Shown: positions 7,443 to 16,686 of the stretch, piece by piece | How positions within the stretch are numbered: the first letter of the stretch is position 1 | How the letters are laid out: every line of letters begins with the position of its first letter | From: a virus | Virus record (IMG/VR): IMGVR_UViG_3300042922_000843 | Coordinates: 1-37,078 of that record | Strand: one strand, 5' to 3' | DNA: 37,078 nt | Made by a program: the position numbers and the translations under genes | The notes under the pieces: model-generated | What the model saw: the letters and a program-made list of their open reading frames with translations, nothing else | Told to the model about the DNA's origin: nothing | Databases searched by the model: none

Positions 7443-7476
7443 GAAATAAAAGCATCAACTCCTTTATTGAGGTATG

Positions 7477-7499
7477 AAAAAAGAGCCTTGGAAGGCTCT
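7477..7499 (-). terminator. Terminator after the tail-fibre esterase gene
   Basis: On the minus strand AGAGCC pairs with GGCTCT around a TTCCAA loop, followed by TTTTTT. It lies about 40 bp after the stop of the BppU/SGNH gene and is the first of two hairpins in the 150-bp gap before the holin. The gap otherwise holds only a 14-codon frame. Confidence 0.7.
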
Positions 7500-7538
7500 C
7501 GATTAATTATTCGGTTGTTGCGCTTTAGTGTCAGTGTC

Positions 7539-9464
7539 CTACAGATCATATGATACCTGTTCTAAAGATAGATAGGCCAAAATTGTATCGTCTGTTAAAT
7601 CAGTAACCAGTGATAAATGCCCTTGTGTTGTCATTTTTACTAACACGTTGTGAACGTTACCTCCTGCATCGAATCCGCACAAATTAAATACACGCTGTTT
7701 TTTCGGTGCTAAAGAACTATCGATTACGCAGATATCACTACCGCCGGTCTTATTGCCAAAATTAAGAGTTCCGGACATCTGTACCCGGCTATTTTTAACC
7801 TCACATGTAGACAATCCGTATTCTTGCCCGACATTGGTATAACCGTTTATTAGTGAAAATGCAGTTTCTGTAGTATTAATACTTGTTCTATTTATTCCCT
7901 TGGCAAGTGATTTTTGGATATGTTCCATCATTAAGTCAGTGCCAAAGCCATTAGGATGCAGCCCATCTTGAAATAGATTATCCGAAAATGATAAATAAGA
8001 GTAATCAATAACTGATAGTCCGTACTTTTGCGCAACTAAGTATAGAGCGATTCTATAACTTCTGTATCCAGTAACAACAGCTGGCCATGTACCCTCATTA
8101 GGTATGATAGGAGCCGTCAGTATAATTCGAACCTTATCTATAGGATTCATCAATTTAGAAATTATTTTGTCCAAGTTTTGCATATATGCGTTAACCGTAT
8201 TTGCTTTCGACGGATTATATATATCATTGGTTCCAAGCGCGATAACATAAATCTTATTCTGGTTTAGCGTAGAAAATCGATTGATATTTTGAAGAGCTTC
8301 CAATCTGGCATCGTCGCTAAAGTCAGACGTTGTCTCCCCGCTGACTGCGCATCGAATGAAGTTAATAGATCCATATAGATTATTCTGCTGTTGAAGCCGT
8401 ATCAGTCCGATCAGTTCGACTGGGCCATCTTGACAGGTAAGCGTATAGGTAGTTTCATCTGAAAATCCGCTGGAAACTGTCGGGAAAGATGTAGCATAGA
8501 GATCCGTTCCACCACCACAATCAATGATCTTATAAACATTTCCATTATGAGCAACGGCAATCTTACCACTTGTAACTGACCTGTTGAATATTAAGTCAAT
8601 GTATTGAACACTACCAGTAAAAGAAATGGACGCTCCGGGCTGCATAACCAGTGATTTTTTACAAGGTCCGCTTGTTCCTATTGAATAAGATCCACTCAGA
8701 GAAACCGTATTATCCTCCGAAAAATTAGTGATCACTTCAAAATCATTAGGATAACCAACGGAATTTTTCAGCAAATTAAATAGTTTCGAAATGTACTGAT
8801 CGGAGTAAGGAAGACCATATCCGGCTGAAATACTATCCCCGATAAAAATAAGGGATCCTGCGTCTTTGATAAAATCCAGCGACTTAAAAAACTGTTCAAA
8901 AAAAGTTGATGTTTTCGCCAACTTCACCGTAACGTCCGCATTATTTTGATTAAACACATCCAGCTTGGTGTACGTATTCGGATCCAACGTTTCGTATTCT
9001 TGCTTTAATATGTTGATCTGCTCAAGCATCGTTTCGATGTCAGAGAAATAGTCCTGAGCTGGGATGTTGCCTGTCATGGCATCTGGATCAACTTGGAATA
9101 CAAAATTTCCGGTTGTCATGCGCTGCACTTTTCCATCAACTGTTTTTTCAAATGCAAAGTAGGCAAGGTCAATGATACCCAGGCTGGCAAATAGTTTATC
9201 AGTTAATGTGTACTCGATCTTACCGTGTACAGCATCCGTAACAGCCATCGTTCCATTTTCTGATCCATCATCACGGATTGCGTTTCGAGCGGGCGTCACG
9301 CATTCAAAAACAGCTGCACATCCAGTCAAATCAACGGGAACGCCGTTTTGCAGAATTTGAGCCGCAAAGACATTTGTGTAGAAATCGTTACGACGAACTG
9401 TAATTCGCGGATTATGTGATTGGCCATTAAGATCAAGTTTCAAATTAATAATTTTCTTTGCCAT
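7539..9464 (-). CDS. Baseplate/tail-tip protein: BppU N-terminal domain + SGNH/GDSL esterase (641 aa)
   Basis: The first about 130 residues match the BppU-type N-terminal domain (start MAKKIINLKLDLNG, later YFAFEKTVDGKVQRMTTGNF), which docks receptor-binding devices on siphovirus baseplates. A helical linker follows. From about residue 205 comes an SGNH hydrolase: GDSIS (nucleophile Ser211), GTND (about 411-414) and DGLHPN (Asp500, His503). This is the standard ester hydrolase or deacetylase set, so the tail tip probably deacetylates a cell-surface glycan during adsorption. A beta-rich insertion lies between the first and later blocks. The C-terminal about 100 residues look like a beta-rich trimerisation or binding domain. 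The ATG at 9464 follows GGAAGGTGAATTGC. It overlaps the preceding tail gene. Confidence 0.85.
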   Translation of the reverse strand: MAKKIINLKLDLNGQSHNPRITVRRNDFYTNVFAAQILQNGVPVDLTGCAAVFECVTPARNAIRDDGSENGTMAVTDAVHGKIEYTLTDKLFASLGIIDLAYFAFEKTVDGKVQRMTTGNFVFQVDPDAMTGNIPAQDYFSDIETMLEQINILKQEYETLDPNTYTKLDVFNQNNADVTVKLAKTSTFFEQFFKSLDFIKDAGSLIFIGDSISAGYGLPYSDQYISKLFNLLKNSVGYPNDFEVITNFSEDNTVSLSGSYSIGTSGPCKKSLVMQPGASISFTGSVQYIDLIFNRSVTSGKIAVAHNGNVYKIIDCGGGTDLYATSFPTVSSGFSDETTYTLTCQDGPVELIGLIRLQQQNNLYGSINFIRCAVSGETTSDFSDDARLEALQNINRFSTLNQNKIYVIALGTNDIYNPSKANTVNAYMQNLDKIISKLMNPIDKVRIILTAPIIPNEGTWPAVVTGYRSYRIALYLVAQKYGLSVIDYSYLSFSDNLFQDGLHPNGFGTDLMMEHIQKSLAKGINRTSINTTETAFSLINGYTNVGQEYGLSTCEVKNSRVQMSGTLNFGNKTGGSDICVIDSSLAPKKQRVFNLCGFDAGGNVHNVLVKMTTQGHLSLVTDLTDDTILAYLSLEQVSYDL

Positions 9465-12036
9465 GCAATTCACCTTCCAACTTGTCTACTTTTGCGGATA
9501 ACTCTTGCACTGCTTTCATGAGCAAATGGATCTCGTTATAATGATCAACGCCAGCCTTATCTTCGGATAAAAATTCTTTTGGAGTTCTTCGATTTTTACC
9601 GATCACAACGCCATATCGATTGAAGTCACGACCTTCTTTAACATCCTTTTTCATTCGGAAGCTGTAGATATCGGCAGCACTGATAATCTCAAGTGCACTC
9701 TGTTGCATGAGCTTTATGTCTTGTTTCAATGATTCTAGAGACCCCGATTGGATATTCGCATTTTTGATTGTCCAGCCATTCATATTTAGGTCTGTCCACA
9801 GCCCTGTTTCCCCCGGCTGTACAACCATCCGATAGGTGCCTGCAGAGGTCACCCGAAAGATACCGTGGTCCATTTCAAAGCCAGAGTCCCCAATGTTCAT
9901 ATGGTATTCTCCGCCACCGAGCGTAATATAATGATTGCTTCCCGCGTAGAGCCCTAAAGTGTTTCTTTCGAATTTTGCAATGAACGGGAAATCCGAGCCG
10001 TCTTTTCGGTTAATGCTAACGAAGTCGCCATCTTGAATTGCGAGTCCAATGCCTTGCTGATCTGCGGTAAAGATGCGTCCCAATGATGCAAGAAAACGTC
10101 CATCTTTGTAAAACTCCAAGCCGTTCGAATGGAGCCGAGCGGCTGTGTTCCCATTATCGTCCTTTGCAAGTACGATACCGCTAAACGTAGCTGACCCGTC
10201 TGGCTTTACAGAAAACACTTCAGTTCCGCCTTTTAATGCTCGAATTCCAGTAGAATCGATCAATATGTCAAAGTCATTTACGTTCATATGAAATCCATTG
10301 CCATCAAGCCAGATATTCATTGCGCCATTCTGCACGTGGAAGCTAGAGCCGTCAATTGATCCACCGTGAAGAGCAGCACCGTAAGTATTTACGCTTCCAT
10401 CTGTCCCAATATGGAAAACTGGGTTGCCGTCTTTTACAAAGTTGAGTCCGTTGCCGTCGAGCCATCCTTGTAGTCCGCTGTTTTGAATATAAAAGCTTGA
10501 ACCCTCGATCGATCCGCCATGAATTGAAGCCCCATAGGTATCCAGGTTCCCATCTGCATCAACCTTGAATTTTGTCTGTCCGTTTTTTAAAATATTAAAT
10601 CCGTCCGAATTAAGCCACGCATCGAACGACTTGTCCGGATTAAGTGCATGAATATTGGTACCTTCGATCAATATTCCACGAAGAACCCCAGCCGTAATAA
10701 AGTTAGCCACAATCTCGCCATCCATCGTCATGGCTAACTCGTAAGGTCCGTTATAGCCGTGCTTGCTGTAGCCGAGTCCGCCAAGATTCCATCGCCAAAC
10801 CTTCGTAGCTGTAGCAATGTCAGGCGTGTTCATGATCAATATTTCCTGCGGGTTTAGCGCAGGATTTAACCGAACATAGCCACCAGATTGTCCAGTAATC
10901 GCTTGGGTTGCTTTGTTGATTGCTTGCTGTAGAAATCCAGTCGGACTGATTACCTTCCGTGTTTCCTTTTGAGAGTCTTGAAAGTCGGTAACAAAGTTAC
11001 TAACCGGATCACCGAGATCTATGCTGATGTACTGTTCTTTGAGCACATCATAATCGACCTCAATGATCTCCGCTTTTTCAAATATGCTATAGCGAGAAAA
11101 ACGCACAATGACATAATCACACAAGCCGCACTGCTCCAAAGCGGCAATATTTTTATAGTCTTCTGTTTTCCTAAGGTCTTGAAATTTAATTGCCCAACTG
11201 ACGGATGGGCGATCAATCTTGTTATTCTGTGCGTACTTCTGGGCGGCGGCTCGCAGCGAATCAGCATCGGTAACCGATTCGTCCTGAGAAAGATCAAGCA
11301 TTAAAGTGCGTTTCACCGGGTACTGACCTTCTGATGCTAAGTGAATGATCTTCTCGGGCAGTATAATCAGTTGCTGACCGCCATCATCAGTCTGCTTGTT
11401 TGCGTATGGATAAACAGATGTAAACACATTCTCAAGTTCTCTGTCCTGGTTGTAATCCGTCAAGTTCTTACCATACTCGATGGTAACGCCGGTATCTAGG
11501 CCACGCTGCTTCCTGTTTTCAACTAGGAAGTTATCGAAGTGATATTCGCCGCCCCAATTATCCAAGATTGATCCTTCAGTACCACCCAGGGCTTCCCGCA
11601 CATGGCATGGTCCGATCTCAGATGTTGATTCTGCCATGTTGTCTGAAAAGACATTAAACGGATGCGGGTTGAGTGCACCTTCGATTACCTGACCCATAAC
11701 ATGCAATGTATTACCCGCCAGCGTTGTTTTTTCAAGCGGATTGTACATCAAATCATAGCTGATATGATGTGCTTTAAAAGTTACCTTGAAATCGATCGGT
11801 TCAGAGTGAGAATAAATGCGGAACAGCTGGTCATCATCAGTATCGTTGGCTTTTGCTTTAACGATCATGTCATCCTTGATCTCATCAAAATGCCTGCCAA
11901 CGGTCGGATAGACAAACTCAAGATCATACTTGCCATTCCGCTGTTCAATGACGTGGGCCGATATGCAATCGACTAGGTCACCAAGTCCATGATGGTCAAA
12001 GTCCATTTCGTCATTTTTATATAAAATCGGTGTCAA
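9445..12036 (-). CDS. Tail endopeptidase-like / tail-spike structural protein (about 863 aa)
   Basis: This is the large tail-tip (Tal-type) protein of a Gram-positive siphovirus. The N-terminal about 370 residues resemble the phage minor structural/Prophage_tail family that caps the tube below Dit (YKNDEMDFDHHGLGDLVDCISAHV near the start, in part). The middle holds repeated beta modules of about 50 residues with GLNFVKDGNPVFHIGTDGS, YGASIHGGSIEGSSF and YGAALHGGSIDGSSF. The C-terminus (IYSFRMKKD, YGVVIGKNRRTPKEFL, AVQELSAKVDKLE) resembles the S74 intramolecular chaperone of endosialidase-type fibres. A TTG at 12036 is preferred: it follows GGGAGGCGCTGGCG and overlaps the Dit stop. An upstream ATG at 12054 has no ribosome binding site. 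Confidence 0.85.
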   Translation of the reverse strand: MTPILYKNDEMDFDHHGLGDLVDCISAHVIEQRNGKYDLEFVYPTVGRHFDEIKDDMIVKAKANDTDDDQLFRIYSHSEPIDFKVTFKAHHISYDLMYNPLEKTTLAGNTLHVMGQVIEGALNPHPFNVFSDNMAESTSEIGPCHVREALGGTEGSILDNWGGEYHFDNFLVENRKQRGLDTGVTIEYGKNLTDYNQDRELENVFTSVYPYANKQTDDGGQQLIILPEKIIHLASEGQYPVKRTLMLDLSQDESVTDADSLRAAAQKYAQNNKIDRPSVSWAIKFQDLRKTEDYKNIAALEQCGLCDYVIVRFSRYSIFEKAEIIEVDYDVLKEQYISIDLGDPVSNFVTDFQDSQKETRKVISPTGFLQQAINKATQAITGQSGGYVRLNPALNPQEILIMNTPDIATATKVWRWNLGGLGYSKHGYNGPYELAMTMDGEIVANFITAGVLRGILIEGTNIHALNPDKSFDAWLNSDGFNILKNGQTKFKVDADGNLDTYGASIHGGSIEGSSFYIQNSGLQGWLDGNGLNFVKDGNPVFHIGTDGSVNTYGAALHGGSIDGSSFHVQNGAMNIWLDGNGFHMNVNDFDILIDSTGIRALKGGTEVFSVKPDGSATFSGIVLAKDDNGNTAARLHSNGLEFYKDGRFLASLGRIFTADQQGIGLAIQDGDFVSINRKDGSDFPFIAKFERNTLGLYAGSNHYITLGGGEYHMNIGDSGFEMDHGIFRVTSAGTYRMVVQPGETGLWTDLNMNGWTIKNANIQSGSLESLKQDIKLMQQSALEIISAADIYSFRMKKDVKEGRDFNRYGVVIGKNRRTPKEFLSEDKAGVDHYNEIHLLMKAVQELSAKVDKLEGELHGKENY

Positions 12037-12755
12037 GACGCCAGCGCCTCCCATCTTGGAATAATTTCAAGATGATCCACAGACCCGGTCCAACTGATGT
12101 TATTTTCACCCGGATCAAAATATGGCCAATCCGACCGCAGCTTGTCGTTCTGACCATTACCAGGTTCTTTGTAAGCTTCTTTCATTTCACAGTCGATCTC
12201 GATAAACTCCGATACATCTTGTAGGACAATCGAGCGATTGTTTATATAAATCGTGATGTTGCCATTGCCAACCAATTTGATATAAGGCAGGGAACCGTAA
12301 GCTTCCGGATTATAGAGCATGCCTGGTTGAGATAATATGACCGGTTCAAGACCGACAAGCGACTTTTTGAATGGCTTGCAGTTAAATACGACAACCGCAT
12401 AGCCTAACTGTTCTATTGCTCGCTGGATGTCAATCTTGCTCGTGCATGTGGCTTCCCGGTAATAATCCGGATCACGCCAATCTCGAAGATAGCCATACGC
12501 CCGAGAGGATTGCAGCCATGATTTTACCAACCGCGCCTGGTCTTCCACATTCGACCTGGTCATTAATCCGCAACTATACGTATCTTCATAATTTTTAAAC
12601 GTCCCATCGTCCAATATTAAAGGTCCGTTCCGACCAGGAATATCCACGAATTCAGCATTACTCTCCGGACTTCCAAGTGAGTGGCCGTCACGCAAGATCA
12701 ATCCATAATCGGTTGATCGCTCACCACGAAACTCGAACCAGTTCTCATCCTTCAT
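12033..12755 (-). CDS. Distal tail protein, Dit (240 aa)
   Basis: Dit forms the hexameric hub joining the tail tube to the tip. The opening residues WFEFRGERSTDYGLIL, then FVDIPGRNGPLILDDG and YEDTYSCGL, are typical of the Sipho_tail N-terminal belt domain. KPFKKSLVG, about half way, marks the switch to the C-terminal galectin-like domain. Length is normal for a Dit without carbohydrate-binding insertions. Its start overlaps the 3' end of the tape measure gene and its stop overlaps the next tail gene, the usual tape measure-Dit-Tal order. Confidence 0.9.
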   Translation of the reverse strand: MKDENWFEFRGERSTDYGLILRDGHSLGSPESNAEFVDIPGRNGPLILDDGTFKNYEDTYSCGLMTRSNVEDQARLVKSWLQSSRAYGYLRDWRDPDYYREATCTSKIDIQRAIEQLGYAVVVFNCKPFKKSLVGLEPVILSQPGMLYNPEAYGSLPYIKLVGNGNITIYINNRSIVLQDVSEFIEIDCEMKEAYKEPGNGQNDKLRSDWPYFDPGENNISWTGSVDHLEIIPRWEALAS

Positions 12756-15195
12756 ACTTCAATCCTCCTGCTTTCTCCGCCCGCATGTATGCCGCGATTT
12801 CCTGTACCAGTTGCTTAATGTCCTGCGCGCGATAATTATTAAAGTTCGTGATATACAAAGCAAAAGAAAAACCGTCGCCCTGAATCACGCCTGCAGGCGT
12901 CTGTTGCGGATCATCCTGCGATTGGCTGGTTGTCGCTCCTGTTGTCTGTTGGTTCGCCGTTTCCGGATTCGGTATCTTTGGAAGAGCAGCTTGAGTCATT
13001 TTCTGTGCAGCTTGTCCAATTCCTTGAAGCGAATCCAACATTCCGACACGCACACCTTCACCAACATTGAATCCAATCTCATCACGCATAACATGCGAAG
13101 GTGAATGGATTTTGAAAAGCTTTTTGAATGCACCGGTAACGCCATCAGCAATTCCTTTGACCGTATTCCAAACCTCACCGGCCATTCCCTTGATACCGTT
13201 TATCAATCCGGAAATGATCTGCTTGCCGATCTCAAAAAGCTTTATGCCTTGCAATGGCTTTGTGATAAAGTCCACAACCGCTCGGAATGCTGAACTTGTC
13301 GCTGATTTAATACCATCCCAAGCAAGCTGTAGAGCTGACAACGCCCCGCGGCCAAAGATTTTAAAGACGCCAAGGATTTTGCCGACAAACCAAAGATTAA
13401 TTAATCCCCATAGCGCCTGAACAGCACCCGAGAGAATACCTTTAATCGCATCCCATACGCCCTGCCAATCGCCGGTGAAAAGGGCCGCAAACAGCTTGAT
13501 CACGTTTAAAATGATCTTCAGCGCACCATTAATTACGTTTTGGATCGCATTCCATGTATCCACGATTAAAGACTTAATCAGCGGCCATACGAGCCACATG
13601 ACGCCTTTGATTATGGTCATGGCTACTTGAATAATCGCACTAATGACTGTCCAGACGTTTTGTGCTGCAGCCAGGATTTGATCACCGTTTTGTTTCCAAA
13701 AGGCTGTGATCTGACTGACGATGCTACTGATAAATGACCACACAGCACTCATGACTGTCGTGACTACGCTCATTACAGTCGCCATGACCGACTGAATGAC
13801 GGCTGAGATGCTTTGCCAAATGGCTTGCACGTTATTGCGGAATGCGGCATTCGTGTTATACAAATTAGTCAGCCATATGATTAGACCACTTATCGCCGCG
13901 ACGATTGCGATAACCAACGCAACTATTGCGCCGGCAGGAGTAAAGATCAATGCGATTCCTGCCGCGATCTGTGGAAGAAATCCTATTAACAACAAAAGAG
14001 GACCCACAATCAACGCGAGCGCGGCTATCAACGCTCCGATCACCGCAATCGTTGTCTGCATGCCAGGAGAAAGATTATTGAAACCGTCTGCTAATTGCTG
14101 CAGGAACGCCGCAATCGGCGTGATGATCGGCATTAGTGCATTACCCATCGCTTGCAGAATTTGTGTGATACTATCCTGCAGGGCTGATAACTGTCCTTGC
14201 AATGTTTTGGACTGCCGATCCATTCCGCCTTTGAAGCGTTCCTCCATAATTGCGAAAAGGGCATCATTTAAACCTTTCATATTAGTTATCTGACCCTTTG
14301 CATTGACGATCTCGTTATTACCCATCGTCTTTGCCTGAGCGATCAGCATGTTTTTTGTGATGCCGAATTCCTTCAAACGTTCCAGTTCACCGGTCTGCGC
14401 ATCGGCAACGGCTTCAATCGCTTGATCCAGCGGCTTACCCATACCCGCCGCCATGTTGCCAATGTCGGTTAGAGTATCCTTCGCGTTGATTCCGTAAGAC
14501 TTTAATTTGATTGTTGCGTCAACGACATCAGATGTTTCAAATGGCGTATTTTTCCCATATGCTTGCGCCCATTTGTAATAGTCCTGTGCAGCCTTCTTGT
14601 TACCATGGAAAGCCGTCTCAAGCGCAGCCATCTGTTGTTGTTGATCAGCCGCGGCTTTTACTCCTAGACCAAACGCCCCGGCCATTACCGCTCCTAATCC
14701 TGTGATAACCGTGCCCGAACGCTTCAATTGATCGAAAGTATTTCCGGCAGACTTTTTTGCCTCATCAAAAGATTTTTTGAAATCTTTTCCCAGTTGGCTT
14801 GCGGATCTTCCAGTGGTTTTTAGCGCTTGGTTAACATCTGATAGCTGACCTTCAAAGTGATCAAGTTTCCCTTCAGTGGCCACAATTTCGCGCTGAAATG
14901 CCTGGTATTGTTTCTCGCTGATCTTGCCTTCTGCAAACTGTTGCTGAACTTGTGATTCGGCTTGTTTCAATTGATTAAGCTTTTGTCTGGTCGCTTCAAT
15001 CTGATCGGTGAGAAGCTTCTGCTTTTGAGCAAGGAGCGTTGTATTGCCAGGATTAAACTTTAAAAGTCGATTGACATCATTCAGCTGTCCCTGAAGATCT
15101 CGAGACTGCTTATTGACGCCCTGCAGCGCCTTATCGAGTCCGGTTGTATCGCCGTCGATCTCAATCGTAATACCTTTAATCCTGCTTCCCGCCAT
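12745..15195 (-). CDS. Tail tape measure protein (816 aa)
   Basis: This sets tail length and is injected with the DNA. The N-terminal 135 residues are coiled coil (LDKALQGVNKQSRDLQGQLN onward). A TP901-type core follows (AVMAGAFGLGVKAAADQQQQM, later KLKSYGINAKDTLTDIGNMA). A long hydrophobic stretch (about 380-445: IAVIGALIAALALIVG and further segments) could span the host membrane. The C-terminal part has Trp-rich amphipathic repeats and ends with SPSHVMRDEIGFNVGEGV, common in this family. By its 816 aa and the usual about 0.15 nm per residue, the tail would be about 120 nm long (inference). The ATG follows AGGAGGTGAGAAGCA. The tail chaperone genes lie immediately upstream. Confidence 0.92.
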   Translation of the reverse strand: MAGSRIKGITIEIDGDTTGLDKALQGVNKQSRDLQGQLNDVNRLLKFNPGNTTLLAQKQKLLTDQIEATRQKLNQLKQAESQVQQQFAEGKISEKQYQAFQREIVATEGKLDHFEGQLSDVNQALKTTGRSASQLGKDFKKSFDEAKKSAGNTFDQLKRSGTVITGLGAVMAGAFGLGVKAAADQQQQMAALETAFHGNKKAAQDYYKWAQAYGKNTPFETSDVVDATIKLKSYGINAKDTLTDIGNMAAGMGKPLDQAIEAVADAQTGELERLKEFGITKNMLIAQAKTMGNNEIVNAKGQITNMKGLNDALFAIMEERFKGGMDRQSKTLQGQLSALQDSITQILQAMGNALMPIITPIAAFLQQLADGFNNLSPGMQTTIAVIGALIAALALIVGPLLLLIGFLPQIAAGIALIFTPAGAIVALVIAIVAAISGLIIWLTNLYNTNAAFRNNVQAIWQSISAVIQSVMATVMSVVTTVMSAVWSFISSIVSQITAFWKQNGDQILAAAQNVWTVISAIIQVAMTIIKGVMWLVWPLIKSLIVDTWNAIQNVINGALKIILNVIKLFAALFTGDWQGVWDAIKGILSGAVQALWGLINLWFVGKILGVFKIFGRGALSALQLAWDGIKSATSSAFRAVVDFITKPLQGIKLFEIGKQIISGLINGIKGMAGEVWNTVKGIADGVTGAFKKLFKIHSPSHVMRDEIGFNVGEGVRVGMLDSLQGIGQAAQKMTQAALPKIPNPETANQQTTGATTSQSQDDPQQTPAGVIQGDGFSFALYITNFNNYRAQDIKQLVQEIAAYMRAEKAGGLKYEG

Positions 15196-15223
15196 TGCTT
15201 CTCACCTCCTGACTAAACAAAAT

Positions 15224-15246
15224 AAAAAGCCCCCAAAATCGGGGCT
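15224..15246 (-). terminator. Hairpin with T-tract between tail chaperones and tape measure
   Basis: On the minus strand AGCCCC pairs with GGGGGCT-like sequence around a short loop, followed by TTTTTATTTT. It begins at the stop codon of the frameshifted chaperone. Because it sits inside the late operon it may act as a partial terminator lowering tape measure expression relative to the tail proteins. Confidence 0.6.
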
Positions 15247-15853
15247 CAGTAGTTATCAAAATCTTTTTGAGTGGCCATCCGGACGTTGTCCTTCTTCTTG
15301 TCCGGATCCATGTTTTTCACATACTCGTCGATGTAGTCTAGGATCTGGCCAATATCCATGTCGTCAACATCGGCGCGTGTCAGCCCTGTTTTATATGCCA
15401 TAAAAAGCAGGGAATCAGTCGTCAGTGGCTCGCCGGCTGAATCCCCGCTCGTGAGTTTTTTTCCGTACTAATCATGGCTACAAGCATATCCTGCATTTGC
15501 GGAATCACTTCGATAATCGGGAATGTCTCAAAGCTGTCAAGCCAGGTCAATGGCTCGGGAATATTCGGGTCCGCGGTCTTGGCCATTGTCCAGACAATCT
15601 GATAAAAAATGTCAAAGTCGACCAAGTCCAGATTGTCGATAAACCCTTGCAGTTCGGCGGCTTCTGAATTTTCCTCTTTTGACTCTTCTCCGTTGGTCTC
15701 CGACTTAGTTTTTTCATTAATTTTCAGAAGCGGCATTAGCCGAAACAGTTCTTTGAAATAGTCTTTATGAAATTGCGCTTTGTAGCGCAAAGGAAAAGCG
15801 CCTGAGGTTTTCAGGCGCACAGATGTACCACTAATTTGAATTGTCTTTTCCAA
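15246..15853 (-). CDS. Tail assembly chaperone gpGT, made by -1 ribosomal frameshift
   Basis: This long product joins gpG to a second frame. The gpG frame reads GAA AAA AAC at 15463-15455, a classic A-AAA-AAC slippery heptamer (15461-15455). Slipping back one base gives codon CTC at 15455 and an open frame of 69 residues (contains LTRADVDDMDIGQILDYI) ending in TGA at 15246-15248. The gpT part has no start codon near the join and no ribosome binding site, so frameshifting explains it best. In lambda-like siphoviruses gpG coats the tape measure and gpGT recruits tube subunits. Neighbours on both sides (major tail protein and tape measure) agree. Confidence 0.85.
15422..15853 (-). CDS. Tail assembly chaperone gpG (143 aa)
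   Basis: The un-shifted product starts at a TTG (15853) after AAGGAGGGG and begins EKTIQISGTSVRLK, typical of the TP901-1/phi13 chaperone family. A Glu/Lys-rich segment near residues 55-72 links two helical parts. It ends SRAGIQPASH shortly after the slippery site. It acts with gpGT to hold the tape measure in extended form during tail assembly. A homologous gene pair is found between the major tail protein and tape measure genes in most siphoviruses. Confidence 0.87.
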   Translation of the reverse strand: MEKTIQISGTSVRLKTSGAFPLRYKAQFHKDYFKELFRLMPLLKINEKTKSETNGEESKEENSEAAELQGFIDNLDLVDFDIFYQIVWTMAKTADPNIPEPLTWLDSFETFPIIEVIPQMQDMLVAMISTEKNSRAGIQPASH

Positions 15854-15866
15854 GAAAAGCCCCTCC

Positions 15867-16685
15867 TTATACCACCGTTACGGTGCAAGTATCAACAGAA
15901 CCGCCGCCAACTGGTGTCGCTGTGATTGTCGCAGTACCCGCAGCTACCGTTGTTACTTTTCCAAGCGCATCGACCGTAGCAATCGCTTCATCACTTGAAC
16001 CATAGGTTGCTGACTTGATCGATGCATTAGCAGGAGCAACAATAGCGCTCAACTGCATGGATTCACCAACGCCCAGTGTAGCTGCTGAAGGTGAAACAGT
16101 AACGCCTGTTGCCGGAACTTCTGCCGGCTTTTCATGGACGTAGTCAAACCAAGAATCATAGGTCTCCTGTGGAGCTGCAGTCGTGCATCGCGCTTTAACC
16201 ATTTTTGTATCCGGACGTTTTTCGGATGTGATCGTAACCGTCGAAGTCTGAGGTTCAATAGAGTCAGAAACTGTTCCTGATTCATCCGTAGGACGACTAA
16301 CCGAGCAGTAATAGTTCACGTGCTTTGTAGCGCGCGCGTCACCTTCAAATTGATAAAATAGCGCAAACTTTTTCAAATGTTCAGGCTTCGGCTCTCCGCT
16401 CTCGAAAGCTACACCATTGATAATTTCTTCGCCTAGGCAGTCCGTGCGGAATTCATCCGGAATCTCTGCCATTTCGAGATCCCCACTGTAGCCGTCATTA
16501 GTCGCATAGCCCCAGTACACGCCGTTGTCGGCGCGAAAACGCACCGGATCACCTTGGGCCTCGAGCGAGATGTTCACAGCCCCTGGCCACGGCTTAACTA
16601 ATCCATAAACAATAGCTGCAGGCGCGTCCTGGATCACCGGTGCCCAATGGACATTAGAAAGACCGTATTTCACTTTATTGCCCAT
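15867..16685 (-). CDS. Major tail protein with C-terminal Ig-like (Big_2) domain (272 aa)
   Basis: This is the tail-tube subunit. The first about 190 residues match the phi13/TP901-1 major tail family (KVKYGLSNVHWAP, then SLEAQGDPVRFRADNG and FALFYQFEGDARATKH). An acidic linker leads to a bacterial Ig-like group 2 domain of about 80 residues (GVTVSPSAATLGVGESMQL, later GTATITATPVGGG). Such domains decorate the tail surface and are thought to help weak adsorption to cells or surfaces. The ATG overlaps the end of the upstream gene. Read-through or frameshift is not needed here because the Ig-like domain is encoded in frame. Confidence 0.9.
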   Translation of the reverse strand: MGNKVKYGLSNVHWAPVIQDAPAAIVYGLVKPWPGAVNISLEAQGDPVRFRADNGVYWGYATNDGYSGDLEMAEIPDEFRTDCLGEEIINGVAFESGEPKPEHLKKFALFYQFEGDARATKHVNYYCSVSRPTDESGTVSDSIEPQTSTVTITSEKRPDTKMVKARCTTAAPQETYDSWFDYVHEKPAEVPATGVTVSPSAATLGVGESMQLSAIVAPANASIKSATYGSSDEAIATVDALGKVTTVAAGTATITATPVGGGSVDTCTVTVV

Positions 16686-16686
16686 T

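Noticed and set aside
7419-7460. 14-codon frame after AAAGGAG between esterase and holin genes
   Set aside because: Too short and lies over a terminator stem.
13796-14293. Long plus-strand frame opposite the tape measure gene (165 codons)
   Set aside because: Antisense shadow of a strongly coding gene, with Cys/Ile-rich composition and no ribosome binding site.
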